A program made the position numbers and the translations under genes. This document shows positions 14,029 through 15,830 of a DNA stretch of 15,830 nucleotides, piece by piece; the stretch's first letter is position 1, and each line of letters begins with the position of its first letter. A model generated the notes under the pieces. It had not been told where the DNA came from. It worked only from the letters and a program-made list of their open reading frames with translations, and did not search any database. The stretch is from Bacillota bacterium (GTDB taxonomy: Bacteria > Bacillota > Clostridia > Tissierellales > Sedimentibacteraceae): assembly GCA_029239575.1 (NCBI GenBank), contig JARBUP010000036.1, forward strand, positions 1 to 15,830, read 5' to 3'.

Positions 14029-14097
14029 ACTATATATGTTGTACTCTTTAATTTTTCTCCATAAGGTAACCTTGCTAATGTTTAAATCCTTTGCCAT
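14029..14097 (-). pseudogene. Relic of a Fis-type HTH from another sigma-54 activator
   Basis: On the minus strand, codons from 14097 read MAKDLNISKVTLWRKIKEYN followed by IYS. This matches the recognition-helix end of the Fis-type HTH at the C-terminus of sigma-54 activators (pattern A..LnIsr.TLwRKikey.I). In-frame UGA stops lie just upstream, and no AAA+ domain exists on this strand; the DNA beyond is the present activator's promoter. It is therefore a 3' fragment of a lost gene, antisense between the operon and the current activator gene. The frame runs on open to a TAA near 13959, through the terminator. Confidence 0.55.
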
Positions 14098-14172
14098 TTT
14101 TCAAATTTTATTATATGAACAACTATATTCTATTAATTATTTCTAAATATATGTATTGCAAATATGGAACAT

Positions 14173-14212
14173 GCAATGCATTATTGCAATAATATGTAAA
14201 TTATGGTATCAT
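14173..14212 (+). promoter_or_regulatory. Promoter of the sigma-54 activator gene with overlapping dyad
   Basis: TTGCAA (14184-14189), 17 nt, TATCAT (14207-14212) with TGG before it is a good extended -10 vegetative promoter. GCAAT-GCATT-ATTGC (14173-14187), a perfect 5+5+5 dyad, overlaps the -35, a typical position for repression or autoregulation. It does not resemble the TGTTTCA dyad at 12089-12112. Confidence 0.6.
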
Positions 14213-14267
14213 ATTAATTGAATTACTTTTATGATAATTATTTCAAGTTACTTATGGAGGTCGTATT

Positions 14268-15653
14268 TTGACTAACGATTATATTAACCTAGATAAAACA
14301 AGTATTTTACAAATGTTAGATTTTTCATATGATGGTATATGGATTACTGATGGTAATGGAAAAGTACTTTATGTCAACTCTGCAAACCTATCTCTTTTAG
14401 GGGTAAATGAAGATTTACTTATTAATAAAACTACAAGTCAACTTTTAAATGAAAAAATAATATCGGATTCAGTAATTTTAGATGTTATACGAGAAAAAAG
14501 ACAGATATCAAAAACTTGCTACAATTATAACACTAATCTAACTGTACTTGCTACAGCAACTCCTATTTTTAACAATGATGGGTCTATAAAATATATTTTC
14601 AATAACGTTCGTGATATAACTTTGTTGTCGAAATTACAGAATACTCTACTTGACAAAGAAAATCTTATACGATTACAAGATCAAATGATTGAAGATACGA
14701 AAGACAAACTAGGTACTAATAACATTATAGCTAATAGTAAAACGTTTTTTTCCACAATACAGTTAGCTAAAAGAATTGCGTCATTTGATGGCTCAACTGT
14801 TATAATATTAGGAGAATCTGGTACAGGTAAAGAGTTAATTTCCTCTTTAATTGTTGAGAATAGTCAAAGAAAAGATAAGCCATATTTACAAGTAAACTGT
14901 GGAGCTATACCAGAAAATTTAATTGAATCAGAACTTTTTGGATATGAGAAAGGATCTTTTACCGGTGCTGATTCTCAAGGTAGAAAAGGTCTTTTTGAAT
15001 CGGCTAACGGGGGCACAGTATTCTTAGATGAAATAGGAGACTTACCGCTACACTTGCAGGGTAAATTACTTCGAGTTTTACAACAAAAGTCTGTTACACG
15101 TATAGGGAGAACTACTCCAATTGATGTAGATGTCAGGATAATTGCTGCTACAAATTGCGATTTGGAAAAAATGGTAGCAGAAAAACTATTTCGCGAAGAT
15201 TTATATTATCGTCTAAATGTAGTTACAATTAAACTACCGCCTCTAAGAGAAAGAAAAGACGATATCATCCCACTATTATATCACTTTTTGAAAATTATTA
15301 ATAAGAAATATAATGTGAATAAGACCTTAGCACCAGAAACAATAGAAGTTCTCAAAAATTACAAATGGCCAGGAAATATTAGGGAATTAGAAAATTTAGT
15401 TGAAAATTTAGTAATTACATCACAAGAAGATATAATTACTAAAGATAATCTACCAGCAAAACTCATAGATAATACGTTACCTAAATTTAATATTGACATT
15501 ATGCCATTAAAACAGGCTGTAGAATTATTTGAAAATGAATTAATTGAACGAGCAGTTATGGAATTTGGCTCTATACGACAAGCTGCCATAGCGCTTGATG
15601 TTAATTCATCTACTATAAGTAGAAAAATGCAAAAGCTTAATACAGAAAAATAA
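14268..15653 (+). CDS. PAS-AAA+-Fis sigma-54-dependent transcriptional activator
   Basis: The 461-residue bacterial enhancer-binding protein has an N-terminal PAS sensor (about 12-118; YDGIWITDGNGKVLYVN), a short coiled linker, an AAA+ domain (about 150-385) and a Fis-type HTH (about 425-457; GSIRQAAIALDVNSSTISRK). Walker A is GESGTGKE (182-189), the sigma-54-contacting GAFTGA loop reads GSFTGA (229-234), and Walker B is VFLDEIGD (251-258). Sensor/arginine-finger residues lie in FREDLYYRLNV (308-318). It should drive the aldolase-dehydrogenase operon from the sigma-54 promoter at 12154-12169. The PAS ligand is unknown and is probably a substrate of that pathway. The start is TTG 14268, with ATGGAGG at 14254-14260 and 7-nt spacing. 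It has its own promoter and terminator. Confidence 0.92.
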   Translation: MTNDYINLDKTSILQMLDFSYDGIWITDGNGKVLYVNSANLSLLGVNEDLLINKTTSQLLNEKIISDSVILDVIREKRQISKTCYNYNTNLTVLATATPIFNNDGSIKYIFNNVRDITLLSKLQNTLLDKENLIRLQDQMIEDTKDKLGTNNIIANSKTFFSTIQLAKRIASFDGSTVIILGESGTGKELISSLIVENSQRKDKPYLQVNCGAIPENLIESELFGYEKGSFTGADSQGRKGLFESANGGTVFLDEIGDLPLHLQGKLLRVLQQKSVTRIGRTTPIDVDVRIIAATNCDLEKMVAEKLFREDLYYRLNVVTIKLPPLRERKDDIIPLLYHFLKIINKKYNVNKTLAPETIEVLKNYKWPGNIRELENLVENLVITSQEDIITKDNLPAKLIDNTLPKFNIDIMPLKQAVELFENELIERAVMEFGSIRQAAIALDVNSSTISRKMQKLNTEK

Positions 15654-15658
15654 AAATT

Positions 15659-15704
15659 AAAAACGATATAAGATGATAATATATATTATCTTATATCGTT
15701 TTTT
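15659..15704. terminator. Bidirectional terminator
   Basis: Arms 15659-15671 and 15691-15703 pair over 13 bp (AAAAACGATATAA/TTATATCGTTTTT), with an inner GATAAT/ATTATC stem (15675-15680, 15685-15690), loop ATAT and a 3-nt bulge. It lies just after the activator gene and before the convergent partial gene on the minus strand, and can serve both. Confidence 0.85.
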
Positions 15705-15724
15705 ATGAACTATTATTTCATTTA

Positions 15725-15830
15725 TTATTTATTTATTAGTTGACCTTTATCATCGTGATCTTTATCATATTGGAAATTATGGCTTCCTGTATAACCAAGT
15801 GGATTTCTAAATCCTAATGGATTAATTCCA
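15725..15830 (-). CDS. C-terminal end of an unidentified protein (partial)
   Basis: On the minus strand an open frame enters from the window edge and reads INPLGFRNPLGYTGSH, then NFQYDKDHDDKGQLINK and TAA (complement of 15725-15727). About 35 codons are visible, with a doubled NPLG(F/Y) motif and a charged Asp/Lys/His tail. The good terminator just beyond its stop supports a real gene. I do not recognise the family. Confidence 0.5.
   Translation of the reverse strand, partial: GINPLGFRNPLGYTGSHNFQYDKDHDDKGQLINK

Overview
The window is very AT-rich DNA from a Gram-positive anaerobe, most likely a member of the Clostridia or Tissierellia. The evidence is strong AGGAGG-type ribosome binding sites, TTGnnn/TATAAT promoters (often with an extended -10), U-tract terminators, and an AIM24-family protein, a dCache chemoreceptor, a CxxCxxC flavoprotein and a sigma-54 activator. 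A Sedimentibacter-like host is possible, but the sequence does not fix the genus. No tRNA, rRNA, CRISPR array or complete insertion sequence was seen.

Layout. (1) 28-3168: an AIM24-family protein (+), a small stand-alone protein resembling the CobW/COG0523 C-terminal domain (-), and a membrane GGDEF-EAL c-di-GMP enzyme (-). (2) 3324-6226: a dCache-HAMP-MA chemoreceptor (-) flanked by two direct copies of a ~340-bp repeat. The repeat ends in a long hairpin and carries a decayed small ORF. (3) 6239-7033: a six- to seven-helix membrane protein resembling YwaF/TMEM164 (-).

(4) 7241-11136 is the most interesting part. A MarR-family regulator has an in-frame UGA at codon 8, a stem-loop 13 nt downstream of it, and no cysteine in the rest of the protein. 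It may be a selenocysteine-containing redox sensor, with the UGA near the position of the OhrR sensing cysteine. It has its own promoter and terminator. Next is an apparent operon of an AhpD-like CxxC protein, a dihydrolipoamide dehydrogenase with a fused N-terminal lipoyl domain, and lipoate-protein ligase A. There are no 2-oxoacid dehydrogenase E1/E2 genes. Together these could form a self-contained lipoyl thiol relay: NADH to Lpd flavin/disulfide, to fused lipoamide, to AhpD-like CxxC, to a peroxide or other oxidant, with LplA loading the lipoate.

(5) 11302-11862: an iron-sulfur-flavoprotein-like oxidoreductase (-). (6) 12089-15704: an HpaI-type aldolase and a D-2-hydroxyacid dehydrogenase form an operon behind an exact GG-N10-GC sigma-54 promoter with an upstream dyad. 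A PAS-AAA+-Fis sigma-54 activator follows, and a relic of another activator's HTH lies antisense between them. (7) The right edge holds the C-terminal end of an unidentified minus-strand gene.
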